This document shows, one piece after another, positions 56,814 through 64,000 of a DNA stretch of 64,000 bases. The stretch comes from Pseudorhodoplanes sinuspersici. Lineage in GTDB: Bacteria; Pseudomonadota; Alphaproteobacteria; Rhizobiales; Xanthobacteraceae. Where the stretch lies: the NCBI RefSeq assembly GCF_002119765.1, contig NZ_CP021112.1:4334501-4398500 (forward strand), read 5' to 3'. The notes below the pieces were generated by a model that searched no databases, was not told the DNA's origin, and saw nothing but the letters and a program-made list of their open reading frames with translations. The position numbers and the translations under genes are program-made. The first letter of the stretch is position 1. Each line of letters opens with the position of its first letter.

Positions 56814-57109
56814 GCACGAAAGATCCGCGCCATTACGACGTGATCCTTTCGCCAGTGATCACCGAAAAGTCGACCGCCGCCTCCGAGTACAACAAGGTTG
56901 TGTTCAAGGTCCGCGGCACAGCGACCAAGCCGCAGATCAAGGATGCGGTCGAGAAGCTGTTCGATGTGAAGGTGAAAGCCGTCAATACGCTGGTCCGCAA
57001 GGGCAAGCTGAAGGTGTTCAAAGGCAATCTCGGCGTCCAGTCGCCGAGCAAGCGCGCGATCGTGACCCTTGAAGAAGGTCATCGCATCGACGTGACGACA
57101 GGCCTGTGA
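56810..57109 (+). CDS. rplW: 50S ribosomal protein L23
   Basis: 99 residues; [20 protein letters not shown] and [14 protein letters not shown] are typical. It sits at the tunnel exit and docks trigger factor and SRP. Overlaps the rplD stop by four bases, so translation is coupled. Confidence 0.98.
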   Translation: MSTKDPRHYDVILSPVITEKSTAASEYNKVVFKVRGTATKPQIKDAVEKLFDVKVKAVNTLVRKGKLKVFKGNLGVQSPSKRAIVTLEEGHRIDVTTGL

Positions 57110-57131
57110 CGAGCGCGGCAAGGAACGAGTC

Positions 57132-57971
57132 ATGGCACTAAAAAAATACAAGCCGACCACGCCGAGCCAGCGCCAATTGGTGCTGGTGGATCGCTCGGGT
57201 CTGTACAAGGGCGCGCCGGTCAAGACGCTGACCGAAGGCAAGCACTCGACCGGTGGCCGCAACAATAACGGCCGCATCACCACGCGTTTCCGCGGCGGCG
57301 GTCACAAGCAGGCCTATCGCATCATCGACTTCAAGCGTCGCAAGGCCGACGTTGCGGCGAAGGTGGAGCGGCTCGAATACGATCCGAACCGCACCGCGTT
57401 CATCGCGCTGGTGAAGTACGATGACGGTGAGCTCGCCTATATCCTGGCGGTGCAGCGCATGGCCGTCGGCGACACGATCGTCTCCGGCGAGAACGTCGAC
57501 GTGAAGCCGGGCAACGCGATGCCGGCCGGCAACATTCCGGTTGGCACCATCGTGCACAATGTCGAGCTGAAGATCGGCAAGGGTGGGCAGATCGCCCGTT
57601 CGGCCGGTTCTTACGCCCAGATCGTTGGCCGCGATGGCGAATACGTGATCCTGCGCCTCAACTCGGGCGAGCAACGCCTCGTGCATGGCCGCTGCATGGC
57701 GACCATCGGCGCGGTGTCGAACCCCGACCACATGAATACCTCGATCGGCAAGGCGGGGCGTACCCGCTGGCTTGGCCGCCGTCCGCACAATCGCGGCGTC
57801 ACCATGAACCCGGTCGACCATCCGCATGGTGGTGGTGAAGGTCGTACGTCCGGTGGCCGTCATCCGGTCACGCCGTGGGGCTTCCCCACGAAGGGCAAGA
57901 AGACCCGCACCAACAAGTCCACCACCAAATTCATCGTTTCGAGCCGCCACGCTCGGAAAAAGAAGAAGTAA
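57132..57971 (+). CDS. rplB: 50S ribosomal protein L2
   Basis: 279 residues. [20 protein letters not shown] and [20 protein letters not shown] include the His-rich loop near the peptidyl-transferase centre. Needed for subunit joining. Confidence 0.99.
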   Translation: MALKKYKPTTPSQRQLVLVDRSGLYKGAPVKTLTEGKHSTGGRNNNGRITTRFRGGGHKQAYRIIDFKRRKADVAAKVERLEYDPNRTAFIALVKYDDGELAYILAVQRMAVGDTIVSGENVDVKPGNAMPAGNIPVGTIVHNVELKIGKGGQIARSAGSYAQIVGRDGEYVILRLNSGEQRLVHGRCMATIGAVSNPDHMNTSIGKAGRTRWLGRRPHNRGVTMNPVDHPHGGGEGRTSGGRHPVTPWGFPTKGKKTRTNKSTTKFIVSSRHARKKKK

Positions 57972-57983
57972 GGAACGACCGTC

Positions 57984-58271
57984 ATGGCGCGCTCGGTCTG
58001 GAAGGGTCCATTTGTCGACGGCTATCTGCTGAAGAAGGCAGACAAGACGCGTTCGTCGGGACGGCACGAGGTCATCAAGATCTGGAGCCGGCGCTCGACG
58101 ATCCTGCCGCAATTCGTGGGCCTGACTTTCGGTGTCTACAACGGCCAGAAGCACGTACCGGTGCAGGTGTCCGAAGAAATGGTCGGTCACAAGTTCGGCG
58201 AGTTTTCGCCGACGCGTACGTTTCATGGCCATGCGTCGGACCGCAAGGCCAAGCGCGGTCCGGGCGCTTAA
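57984..58271 (+). CDS. rpsS: 30S ribosomal protein S19
   Basis: 95 residues; [20 protein letters not shown] and [20 protein letters not shown] are typical. It pairs with S13 in the 30S head. Starts 12 bases after rplB. Confidence 0.98.
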   Translation: MARSVWKGPFVDGYLLKKADKTRSSGRHEVIKIWSRRSTILPQFVGLTFGVYNGQKHVPVQVSEEMVGHKFGEFSPTRTFHGHASDRKAKRGPGA

Positions 58272-58291
58272 GAGTTTGAGAGGATAGGGTC

Positions 58292-58675
58292 ATGGGCAAG
58301 ACAGCGCGCGAACGCACGCTTCCCGACAACGAGGCCAAGGCCGTCACCCGCAACATCCGGGTGTCGCCTCAGAAGCTCAATCTCGTCGCGCAATTGATCC
58401 GCGGCAAGAAGGTTGCGACTGCGCTGAACGATCTGCAGTTCTCGCGCAAGCGCATCGCGGTCGACGTGAAGAAGTGCCTGGAATCGGCGATCGCCAATGC
58501 CGAGAACAATCACGACCTCGACGTCGACGATCTGATCGTTGCCCAGGCCCATGTCGGCAAGGCGATGGTGATGAAGCGCTGGTCGCCGCGCGGCCGCGGC
58601 CGTTCGGGCAAGATTTTGAAGCCATTCTCGCATCTGACGATCGTCGTTCGTCAGGTCGAGGCCAAGGCTGCTTAA
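58292..58675 (+). CDS. rplV: 50S ribosomal protein L22
   Basis: 127 residues with [20 protein letters not shown] and the tunnel-loop part [20 protein letters not shown]. The loop lines the exit tunnel near the macrolide site. Normal for the S10 operon order. Confidence 0.98.
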   Translation: MGKTARERTLPDNEAKAVTRNIRVSPQKLNLVAQLIRGKKVATALNDLQFSRKRIAVDVKKCLESAIANAENNHDLDVDDLIVAQAHVGKAMVMKRWSPRGRGRSGKILKPFSHLTIVVRQVEAKAA

Positions 58676-58686
58676 GGAGAATTAGG

Positions 58687-59397
58687 ATGGGTCAGAAGAT
58701 CAATCCGATCGGGCTTCGCCTCGGCATCAACCGGACCTGGGACTCGCGCTGGTACGCTGGCAAGACCGAGTACGGTACGCTGCTGCACGAGGACATGGCG
58801 ATCCGCAAGGAACTGATGAAGCAGCTCAAGCAGGCCGCCGTTTCGAAGATCGTGATCGAGCGCCCGCACAAGAAGTGCCGGGTGACGATCTACTCGGCTC
58901 GTCCGGGTGTTGTGATCGGCAAGAAGGGCTCCGATATCGAGAAGCTGCGCAAGTCGGTTGCGAAGCTGACCTCGAGCGATGTGGTCATCAACATCGTCGA
59001 AATCCGTAAGCCGGAACTCGATGCGCAGCTCGTCGCTGAATCGATCGCCCAGCAGCTCGAGCGCCGCGTGGCTTTCCGCCGTGCGATGAAACGTGCGGTG
59101 CAGACCGCGATGCGTCTCGGTGCCGAGGGTATCCGCATCAACTGCTCGGGCCGTCTCGGCGGTGCCGAAATCGCGCGTCTTGAATGGTATCGTGAAGGCC
59201 GGGTGCCGCTGCATACGCTGCGCGCCGATGTCGATTACGGCGTTGCGACGGCTTTCACCACCTACGGCACCTGCGGCGTGAAGGTCTGGATCTTCAAGGG
59301 CGAGATCCTCGAACACGACTCGATGGCGCAGGACAAGAAGATGAACGAAGGCGGTAGCGATGCGGGGCGTCCGCGCCGCGAAATGACCGCCGGATAA
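58687..59397 (+). CDS. rpsC: 30S ribosomal protein S3
   Basis: 236 residues. [20 protein letters not shown] starts the protein and the KH-type RNA-binding motif [20 protein letters not shown] is present. It contacts mRNA entering the 30S subunit. The start at 58687 follows AAGGAGAATTAGG; the longer frame to 58474 overlaps rplV out of frame. Confidence 0.98.
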   Translation: MGQKINPIGLRLGINRTWDSRWYAGKTEYGTLLHEDMAIRKELMKQLKQAAVSKIVIERPHKKCRVTIYSARPGVVIGKKGSDIEKLRKSVAKLTSSDVVINIVEIRKPELDAQLVAESIAQQLERRVAFRRAMKRAVQTAMRLGAEGIRINCSGRLGGAEIARLEWYREGRVPLHTLRADVDYGVATAFTTYGTCGVKVWIFKGEILEHDSMAQDKKMNEGGSDAGRPRREMTAG

Positions 59398-59409
59398 CGA
59401 GTTAAAGTC

Positions 59410-59823
59410 ATGCTGCAACCAAAGCGCACCAAGTTTCGCAAGGCCTTCAAGGGACGCATCCACGGCGTCGCGACGTCGGGCACTGCGCTCGACTTCGGCC
59501 AGTTCGGCCTGAAGGCGATGGAGCCTGAGCGCGTCACCGCGCGCCAGATCGAGGCCGCTCGTCGTGCTCTGACGCGTCATATGAAGCGCGCCGGCCGCGT
59601 GTGGATCCGCATCTTCCCGGACGTGCCGGTGTCGAAGAAGCCGATCGAAGTCCGCATGGGCAAGGGCAAGGGTACCCCGGAATTGTGGGTGGCCCGTGTG
59701 AAGCCCGGCCGCGTGATTTTCGAGATCGACGGCGTGCCGATCGAACTCGCCAAGGAAGCGCTGACGCTGGCCGCCGCCAAGCTTCCGATCAAGACGCGCT
59801 TCGTTGCGCGTATCGCGGAGTAA
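59410..59823 (+). CDS. rplP: 50S ribosomal protein L16
   Basis: 137 residues; [20 protein letters not shown] and [20 protein letters not shown] are typical. Positions A-site tRNA. The motif around Arg in the GKGKG loop is intact. Confidence 0.98.
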   Translation: MLQPKRTKFRKAFKGRIHGVATSGTALDFGQFGLKAMEPERVTARQIEAARRALTRHMKRAGRVWIRIFPDVPVSKKPIEVRMGKGKGTPELWVARVKPGRVIFEIDGVPIELAKEALTLAAAKLPIKTRFVARIAE

Positions 59824-59828
59824 CGAGC

Positions 59829-60026
59829 ATGAAGATCGCAGACGTCCGCGTGATGAGCGTCGACCAGCTCGACGACGAAGTGCTGAAGCTGAAGAAAGAG
59901 CAGTTCAACCTGCGCTTCCAGCGTGCCACCGGCCAGCTTGAGAACACCTCGCGCGTTCGCCAGGTGCGCCGCGATATCGCGCGTCTGAAGACGGTCGCGC
60001 GTCAGAAGAATACGAAGAAGGATTGA
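59829..60026 (+). CDS. rpmC: 50S ribosomal protein L29
   Basis: 65 residues, two long helices; [20 protein letters not shown] and [15 protein letters not shown] are typical. It sits by the tunnel exit next to L23. The ATG at 59829 lies six bases after the rplP stop; the longer frame is an artefact overlapping rplP. Confidence 0.97.
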   Translation: MKIADVRVMSVDQLDDEVLKLKKEQFNLRFQRATGQLENTSRVRQVRRDIARLKTVARQKNTKKD

Positions 60027-60036
60027 GGGGTCAAAG

Positions 60037-60288
60037 ATGCCAAAGCGTCAGTTGCATGGCCTCGTCGTGAGCGACAAGCAGGACAAGACGGTCATCGTGA
60101 GCGTCGAGCGCCGTTTTACGCACCCGGTTTTGAAAAAGACCATCCGGCGTACGACCAAGTACCACGCTCATGACGAGACCAACGAATACTCGGTCGGCGA
60201 CATGGTCTGGATCGAAGAGCACAAGCCGATTTCAAAGCTCAAGCGCTGGTCTGTGACCCAGGGCGAAAAGAAAAAGAAGGTGCTGTGA
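60037..60288 (+). CDS. rpsQ: 30S ribosomal protein S17
   Basis: 83 residues; [20 protein letters not shown] and [20 protein letters not shown] are typical. A primary 16S rRNA-binding protein. Last gene of the canonical S10 operon. Confidence 0.98.
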   Translation: MPKRQLHGLVVSDKQDKTVIVSVERRFTHPVLKKTIRRTTKYHAHDETNEYSVGDMVWIEEHKPISKLKRWSVTQGEKKKKVL

Positions 60289-60323
60289 GCTTTTCTCGCA
60301 GCGAATGAAGGATTGGGTGTCCC

Positions 60324-60692
60324 ATGATTCAGATGCAAACTAACCTGGACGTTGCCGATAATTCCGGCGCGCGCCGCGTCATGTGCATCAAAGTTCTGGG
60401 CGGCTCGAAGCGGAAATATGCCACCATCGGCGACATCATCGTGGTGTCGGTGAAGGAGGCGATCCCGCGCGGCCGCGTGAAGAAGGGCGACGTCATGAAG
60501 GCGGTCGTCGTGCGGATTTCGAAGGACATCAAGCGGTCCGACGGTTCCGTGATCCGTTTTGATCGCAATGCGGCCGTGCTGATCAACAATCAGTCGGAGC
60601 CGGTCGGCACCCGTATCTTCGGACCGGTGCCTCGCGAATTGCGTGCCAAGAACCATATGAAGATCATTTCGCTCGCCCCGGAGGTGCTGTGA
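60324..60692 (+). CDS. rplN: 50S ribosomal protein L14
   Basis: 122 residues; [20 protein letters not shown] and [11 protein letters not shown]-type C-terminus ([20 protein letters not shown]) are typical. It forms an inter-subunit bridge and binds RsfS. First gene of the spc part; no terminator separates it from rpsQ. Confidence 0.98.
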   Translation: MIQMQTNLDVADNSGARRVMCIKVLGGSKRKYATIGDIIVVSVKEAIPRGRVKKGDVMKAVVVRISKDIKRSDGSVIRFDRNAAVLINNQSEPVGTRIFGPVPRELRAKNHMKIISLAPEVL

Positions 60693-61009
60693 TGGCGGCC
60701 AAGATCCGTAAAGGCGACAAGGTCATTGTCCTGACCGGCCGCGACAAGGGTCGCTCCGGTGAGGTGATCGAGGTGCGTCCGACCGAAGGTCGTGCGCTGG
60801 TTCGCGGCGTCAACATGGTGAAGCGTCACCAGAAGCAGACGGCGCAGCAGGAAGGCGGCATCATCTCGAAAGAGGCGAGCATCCACCTGTCGAATATCGC
60901 GCTGGCGGACCCGAAGGACGGCAAGCCGACCCGCGTTGGATTCAAAATCATGAATGACGGACGCAAGGTGCGTGTCGCACGGCGTTCGGGAGCTGAGATC
61001 GATGGCTGA
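60692..61009 (+). CDS. rplX: 50S ribosomal protein L24
   Basis: 105 residues with a KOW motif ([20 protein letters not shown]) and [19 protein letters not shown]. An assembly initiator of the 50S subunit. Its ATG overlaps the rplN stop codon. Confidence 0.97.
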   Translation: MAAKIRKGDKVIVLTGRDKGRSGEVIEVRPTEGRALVRGVNMVKRHQKQTAQQEGGIISKEASIHLSNIALADPKDGKPTRVGFKIMNDGRKVRVARRSGAEIDG

Positions 61010-61565
61010 TACGCAGAAGTCATACGTTCCGCGTCTGAAGACGCAGTTCGACGAGGTCATCCGCGGCAAGCTGACCAAGGATTTCGGTTATACGAATCCG
61101 ATGCAGGTGCCGGTGCTCACCAAGGTTGTGCTCAATATGGGCATCGGCGAGGGCGTCAACGACCGCAAGAAGGTCGAGAATGCCGCGAACGATCTGGCCC
61201 TGATCGCCGGTCAAAAGACGATCATCACGCGTTCGCGCAAGTCGATCGCGAGCTTCAAGCTGCGCGACGGCCAGGCGATCGGCACCAAGGTCACGCTGCG
61301 CAAGACGCGGATGTATGACTTCATCGACCGCCTCGTGAATATCGCGCTGCCTCGCGTGCGAGACTTCCGCGGCCTGAACCCGAAAAGCTTCGATGGCATG
61401 GGCAATTATTCGCTCGGCCTCAAGGAACACATTATTTTCCCGGAAATCGACTACGACAAGGTGTCGGATGTCTGGGGAATGGACATCACAATCTGCACGA
61501 CGGCGCGCACCGATGACGAGGCGCGTGCGCTGCTCGTGGCGTTAAACTTCCCCTTCCGGCAGTGA
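61002..61565 (+). CDS. rplE: 50S ribosomal protein L5
   Basis: 187 residues; [20 protein letters not shown] and [20 protein letters not shown] are typical. Binds 5S rRNA. The ATG at 61002 overlaps the rplX end by eight bases; the longer frame from 60954 lies inside rplX. Confidence 0.98.
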   Translation: MADTQKSYVPRLKTQFDEVIRGKLTKDFGYTNPMQVPVLTKVVLNMGIGEGVNDRKKVENAANDLALIAGQKTIITRSRKSIASFKLRDGQAIGTKVTLRKTRMYDFIDRLVNIALPRVRDFRGLNPKSFDGMGNYSLGLKEHIIFPEIDYDKVSDVWGMDITICTTARTDDEARALLVALNFPFRQ

Positions 61566-61605
61566 GAGCTGAAACCTCTCAGACGCGGATAGTCAGGAGA
61601 CTTTG

Positions 61606-61911
61606 ATGGCGAAGAAGAGTTCGATCGAGAAGAACAAGCGGCGTCGCAAGATGACGAAGTCGTTTGCCGGCCGCCGTTCGCGGCTGAAAGAGATCGCCAT
61701 GGACAAGACCAAGCCGATGGAAGAGCGCTTCGCGGCCTCTCTCAAGCTTGCCGAATTGCCGCGCAATTCGTCAGCCACGCGTATTCGCAACCGCTGCGAG
61801 GTGACGGGCCGTCCGCGCGCCTATTACCGCAAGCACAAGCTGTCGCGTATCGCGCTCCGTGAGCTCGGCAACAAGGGCCTGATTCCAGGCCTTGTGAAGT
61901 CGAGCTGGTAA
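61606..61911 (+). CDS. rpsN: 30S ribosomal protein S14 (zinc-independent form)
   Basis: 101 residues, the long form without the CxxC zinc motifs; [20 protein letters not shown] and [20 protein letters not shown] are typical. The ATG at 61606 is preferred over a TTG one codon earlier. Confidence 0.98.
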   Translation: MAKKSSIEKNKRRRKMTKSFAGRRSRLKEIAMDKTKPMEERFAASLKLAELPRNSSATRIRNRCEVTGRPRAYYRKHKLSRIALRELGNKGLIPGLVKSSW

Positions 61912-61923
61912 GGGAGGTCGGAC

Positions 61924-62322
61924 ATGGCTGTGAACGATCCGATCGGCGATTTGATCACCCGCATTCGCAATGCGCAGGAGCGGCACAAGCAGAAGGTGTC
62001 GTCGCCTGGTTCCAAGCTGCGCGAGCGCGTTCTCGAGGTGTTGAAGTCCGAAGGCTATATCCGCGGGTTTTCGACCGTGGAGCACAAGGACGGACGCAAC
62101 GAGCTGGAGATCGAGCTGAAATATTTCGACGGCACGCCGGTGATCCGCGATATCTCGCGTGTGTCGAAGCCCGGCCGCCGCGTCTATGTGGCGGTGAAGA
62201 ACCTGCCGCGGGTCAATAACGGCCTCGGCATTTCCATCCTGTCGACCCCGAAGGGTGTCATGGCGGATCACTCCGCGCGTGACGCCAATGTCGGCGGCGA
62301 ACTGCTCTGCACGGTGTTCTGA
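61924..62322 (+). CDS. rpsH: 30S ribosomal protein S8
   Basis: 132 residues; [20 protein letters not shown] and [20 protein letters not shown] are typical. A primary 16S binder; in E. coli it represses the spc operon. Its stop overlaps the rplF start by one base. Confidence 0.98.
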   Translation: MAVNDPIGDLITRIRNAQERHKQKVSSPGSKLRERVLEVLKSEGYIRGFSTVEHKDGRNELEIELKYFDGTPVIRDISRVSKPGRRVYVAVKNLPRVNNGLGISILSTPKGVMADHSARDANVGGELLCTVF

Positions 62323-62855
62323 TGTCCCGCGTCGGCAAGAAACCGGTCACTGTCCCGTCAGGCGTTACCGCCAATGTGCAGGGCAAGACCATCAGCGTGA
62401 AGGGGCCGAAAGGCACCTTGTCGCTCGTCGTCGACGACCGCGTGAAGGTCGCGATGGACAAGGGTGAGATCAGCGTCGATCCGGCTGACGAGAGCAAGGA
62501 GGCGCGCGCGCTGTGGGGCACCACGCGAGCGAACCTGAACAATATCGTCACCGGCGTCACGCAGGGCTTCGAGCGCAAGCTCGAAATCACCGGCGTCGGT
62601 TATCGTGCGGCCGTGCAGGGCAAGAACCTGCAGCTCGCGCTCGGTTACAGCCACGACGTCGTCTATCCGATCCCGGAAGGCATCGCGGTTGCGACGCCGA
62701 AGCCGACCGAAATCGTCGTGACCGGCATCGACCGCAGAAAGGTCGGCCAGGTGGCGGCCGAGATCCGCGCTTACCGTCCGCCGGAGCCCTACAAGGGCAA
62801 GGGCGTGAAGTATTCCGACGAATTCATCTTCCGCAAGGAAGGCAAGAAGAAGTAA
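62322..62855 (+). CDS. rplF: 50S ribosomal protein L6
   Basis: 177 residues; [20 protein letters not shown] and the C-terminal [20 protein letters not shown] are typical. It lies near the factor-binding site. Confidence 0.98.
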   Translation: MSRVGKKPVTVPSGVTANVQGKTISVKGPKGTLSLVVDDRVKVAMDKGEISVDPADESKEARALWGTTRANLNNIVTGVTQGFERKLEITGVGYRAAVQGKNLQLALGYSHDVVYPIPEGIAVATPKPTEIVVTGIDRRKVGQVAAEIRAYRPPEPYKGKGVKYSDEFIFRKEGKKK

Positions 62856-62872
62856 CGCCTGAGGGCACGTTT

Positions 62873-63232
62873 ATGGCACACAAAACCAAGACAGAGCGCC
62901 GTCAGGCGCGTGTTCGCCGCGCCGTCAAGGCGGCGGCCAACGGCCGCATGCGGCTTTCCGTGCATCGCTCCTCCAAGCATATCTATGCTCAGGTGATCGA
63001 TGACGTGAACGGCGTCACGCTCGTTGCCGCATCGACGCTGGAAAAGACCCAGCGCGAGACCGGCAAGACCGGCGCCGATATCGAAGCGGCGAAGGTGGTC
63101 GGCAAGCTCGTTGCCGAACGCGCAAGCGAGAAGGGGATCAAGAATGTGGTCTTCGATCGCGGGCGCTTCATGTTCCATGGCCGCATCAAGGCTTTGGCCG
63201 ACGCTGCGCGCGAAGGTGGACTGAGTTTCTAA
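62873..63232 (+). CDS. rplR: 50S ribosomal protein L18
   Basis: 119 residues; [20 protein letters not shown] and [20 protein letters not shown] are typical. Binds 5S rRNA together with L5. The ATG at 62873 follows GAGGG; the longer frame overlaps rplF. Confidence 0.98.
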   Translation: MAHKTKTERRQARVRRAVKAAANGRMRLSVHRSSKHIYAQVIDDVNGVTLVAASTLEKTQRETGKTGADIEAAKVVGKLVAERASEKGIKNVVFDRGRFMFHGRIKALADAAREGGLSF

Positions 63233-63277
63233 CCGGGCAAAAGGCAGAGGGCCTTCAGCGCCCGAGGGATAGACGAT

Positions 63278-63838
63278 ATGGCACGTGAACCCAGACGCGA
63301 ACACCGCGGTGAACGGGAAGAGTCGGAATTCATCGACAAACTCGTTCACATCAATCGCGTCGCGAAGGTGGTGAAGGGCGGCCGGCGTTTCGGCTTTGCC
63401 GCGCTGGTGGTGGTCGGCGATCAGAAGGGCCGGGTCGGTTTCGGCCACGGCAAGGCACGCGAAGTGCCGGAAGCGATCCGCAAGGCGACCGATGCGGCGA
63501 AGCGCAACCTGACGCGCGTTCCGCTGCGCGAGGGCCGCACGTTGCATCACGACGTGTATGGCCGTCATGGCGCCGGCAAGGTTCAGTTGCGTGCGGCTCC
63601 GGCCGGTACCGGCATCATCGCCGGTGGCCCGATGCGCGCGGTGTTCGAGTCGCTCGGCATGCAGGACATCGTCGCCAAGTCGCTCGGCTCGTCGAACCCC
63701 TATAACATGGTGCGCGCGACCTTCGACGCATTGAAGAACCAGGATTCGCCGCGTTCGGTTGCGGCGCGTCGTTCGATCAAGGTCTCGACCCTGCAGGCAC
63801 GTCGCCGCGAAGAGGGTGTCGAGGCAACCGCCGAATAA
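63278..63838 (+). CDS. rpsE: 30S ribosomal protein S5
   Basis: 186 residues; [20 protein letters not shown] and [17 protein letters not shown] are typical. The loop linked to spectinomycin resistance (KVVKGGRRF) looks wild-type. It guards decoding accuracy at the mRNA entry. Confidence 0.98.
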   Translation: MAREPRREHRGEREESEFIDKLVHINRVAKVVKGGRRFGFAALVVVGDQKGRVGFGHGKAREVPEAIRKATDAAKRNLTRVPLREGRTLHHDVYGRHGAGKVQLRAAPAGTGIIAGGPMRAVFESLGMQDIVAKSLGSSNPYNMVRATFDALKNQDSPRSVAARRSIKVSTLQARRREEGVEATAE

Positions 63839-63881
63839 TACGATCGAGCAATCGGTCCGGTCACTGGAAAGCTGGTTAGTC

Positions 63882-64000
63882 ATGGCAGCGAACAAAACCA
63901 TTAAGGTCGAGCAGGTCGGTAGCCCGATCCGCAGAGACAGCGCGCAGCGCAAGACGCTGATCGGTCTCGGCTTGAACAAGATTGGCCGCGTGAAGGAATT
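63882..64000 (+). CDS. rpmD: 50S ribosomal protein L30 (3' end outside window)
   Basis: The first 39 codons are visible ([20 protein letters not shown], then [18 protein letters not shown]), matching L30. The gene runs off the right edge. Expected next in the spc order is rplO. Confidence 0.95.
   Translation, partial: MAANKTIKVEQVGSPIRRDSAQRKTLIGLGLNKIGRVKE

Overview
The window reads as a chromosomal segment of a GC-rich alphaproteobacterium of the Hyphomicrobiales, most likely the Bradyrhizobium/Rhodopseudomonas/Afipia/Tardiphaga group (Nitrobacteraceae). This is inferred from the ribosomal and RNA polymerase protein sequences, from the gene mix (iorAB-type oxidoreductase, pcaHG, PrtD-type type I secretion) and from a palindromic repeat after rpoC that resembles repeats I associate with that group. 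No alignment was run.

Positions 1-15.6 kb are a type I secretion island. It starts inside a giant RTX protein made of ~587-residue units. Next come a PrtD-type ABC exporter and its HlyD-type adaptor, then a second secreted protein that joins an ExeM-like nuclease to a 5'-nucleotidase and ends in almost the same RTX/export module as the first. Clear terminators follow both substrates. The outer-membrane TolC partner is not in the window. A decayed IS630-type transposase fragment lies at the island's right edge.

Positions 15.6-30.1 kb are accessory metabolism: a haloacid dehalogenase, an ICMT-like membrane methyltransferase, and a receiver protein without its phospho-acceptor Asp. A four-gene run (OsmC protein, acyl-CoA-dehydrogenase-like flavoprotein, double rhodanese, NrtA/CmpA-type binding protein) has a divergent TetR regulator. 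After these come an SPFH protein, cytochrome c with pcaGH, two small unknown proteins, a complete polar amino acid ABC importer and a lipoprotein.

Positions 30.2-64 kb hold the core gene-expression cluster: tRNA-Trp, secE-nusG, rplKA, rplJL-rpoBC, rpsL-rpsG-fusA-tuf, and the S10-spc run from rpsJ to a truncated rpmD. Two accessory blocks break it. One lies between rplA and rplJ (iorAB-type molybdenum hydroxylase, two small proteins, a MetE-like methyltransferase). The other lies between rpoC and rpsL (AraC regulator, small secreted protein, long non-coding stretch). Several intergenic gaps carry strong RNA structures that look like ribosomal-protein leaders, attenuators or terminators.

Start codons were chosen by ribosome-binding site and family length, so many differ from the longest open frame. 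I see no CRISPR array, rRNA, intact insertion sequence or prophage. The most unusual items are the repeat architecture of the RTX protein, the shared export module, the changed H-loop of the exporter, the OsmC/rhodanese/binding-protein cluster and the structured leaders in the ribosomal cluster.
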